Shown here: positions 4,840-5,272 of the stretch, one piece after another
Layout: every line of letters begins with the position of its first letter
Position numbering within the stretch: the stretch's first letter is position 1
Assembly: GCA_001640045.1 (NCBI GenBank)
Contig: LUTY01002573.1
Coordinates: 1-5,272, forward strand
DNA from: Candidatus Thiomargarita nelsonii
GTDB taxonomy: Bacteria; Pseudomonadota; Gammaproteobacteria; Beggiatoales; Beggiatoaceae
Reading direction: 5' to 3'
DNA: 5,272 nt
Position numbers and translations under genes: made by a program
The notes under the pieces: generated by a model
The model's input: only the letters and a program-made list of their open reading frames with translations
What the model was told of the DNA's origin: nothing
The model's database searches: none

Positions 4840-5272
4840 TCATTTTCCTATAGATGTTATGTGGTTACGTTGCCATGCCTCGATTTCCATATCCAAAATC
4901 GCCACCACTTGTTGGCAAGCCGCTTTTTCGGTTTTATCGTCAATACCGTTGGTTTCTACGATAATCAACAAAATCCGCTGGGGCATCTTTTCCTGAAATA
5001 GCCGTTTTGCGACTGCCAACGTTTCCAAAGGGCCAATTTGGTGTACACTGGTTACATCCATAGTCTGAGTATCTAAATTGGGTTCCATCACGCAGATTTC
5101 CCCCGGCGGCTTACCTTGAAAACATGCATCCACCACGATCATAAGTTCTTGGCTATGAAGATGATCTAAAAGGGCAAGGCCTCCACTGCCAATGTCACAG
5201 AGTTCCACTTCAGGGCCATAACGCTCCTGAATCATAGAGAGTACCTCTGGACCGATCCTGTCATAAGAAATA
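4840..5272 (-). CDS. Hydrogenase maturation endopeptidase (HycI/HybD/HoxW family, M52), 5' end outside window
   Basis: These enzymes cleave the C-terminal tail of the [NiFe] large subunit after nickel insertion, and use the bound nickel for recognition. The visible 143 residues extend past the ATG at 5235 in an open frame to the right edge, adding ISYDRIGPEVLS before it. This upstream stretch fits the family's N-terminal D/E-x-x-G motif, so the ATG at 5235 is internal. The three nickel-contact positions known from HybD (E16, D62, H93) correspond to D4 (YDRIG), D48 (MIVVDA) and H77 (SVHQIGPLE) in visible numbering, with near-matching spacing. The conserved CDIGSGGLALLDHL stretch is also present. 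By this alignment only about a dozen N-terminal residues are missing. The gene leads the operon and its stop is 2 bp from the chosen start of the V4R-like gene. Its substrate is presumably the 23-residue tail of the large subunit three genes downstream. Confidence 0.9.
   Translation of the reverse strand, partial: ISYDRIGPEVLSMIQERYGPEVELCDIGSGGLALLDHLHSQELMIVVDACFQGKPPGEICVMEPNLDTQTMDVTSVHQIGPLETLAVAKRLFQEKMPQRILLIIVETNGIDDKTEKAACQQVVAILDMEIEAWQRNHITSIGK
4846..4849 (-). promoter_or_regulatory. Ribosome-binding site of the V4R-like gene
   Basis: AGGA on the minus strand lies 8 nt before the ATG at 4837 and only 2 nt before the ATG at 4843, which favours the shorter start. It lies within the final codons of the peptidase gene. 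Confidence 0.55.

Overview
The window holds most of a cytoplasmic [NiFe]-hydrogenase operon on the minus strand. It faces, tail to tail, a Roadblock/LC7-family gene on the plus strand, and a scarred, partly duplicated junction lies between them. Moderate-to-low GC, Shine-Dalgarno sites and tight gene packing indicate a bacterium. A sulfur-oxidising gammaproteobacterium of the Beggiatoa/Thiomargarita type is a guess from gene content and is not demonstrated by the sequence.

Layout. Bases 1-419 (+) encode the C-terminal part of a Roadblock/LC7 protein whose frame is open to the left edge. Bases 422-720 carry a collapsed copy of the ferredoxin gene found further right, followed by unidentified frame-broken coding debris. 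Bases 729-1112 (-) encode an unrecognised, AT-rich 127-residue protein. Bases 1164-1229 repeat the Roadblock/ferredoxin tail-to-tail junction already seen at 384-445. The operon is transcribed right to left: maturation endopeptidase (cut by the right edge), a stand-alone V4R-like protein, the hydrogenase small subunit, the large subunit, and a ferredoxin fused to a second V4R-like domain. Spacings are only 2 to 29 bp, and each internal gene except the first has its own readable ribosome-binding site. The promoter must lie beyond the right edge.

How the genes fit together. The large subunit (471 aa, both CxxC nickel-ligand pairs) and small subunit (313 aa, 13 cysteines in motif positions, no Tat signal) most resemble the group 3 MvhA/MvhG type. 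The peptidase would remove the 23-residue C-terminal tail of the large subunit after nickel insertion. The ferredoxin occupies the place of the polyferredoxin MvhB in mvhDGAB clusters, but no MvhD or heterodisulfide reductase gene is present here, so the physiological electron partner is open. Two proteins of the operon carry related V4R-like domains with a shared C...CxxxH...C pattern, and a Roadblock protein sits next door. This suggests a ligand-sensing or scaffold module attached to the hydrogenase.

The most unusual stretch is 384-1229. It looks like a tandem duplication in which the left copy kept the Roadblock gene and lost the ferredoxin, while the right copy kept the ferredoxin and lost Roadblock. 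All three deletions in the left ferredoxin copy (402, 72 and 6 bp) are multiples of three.
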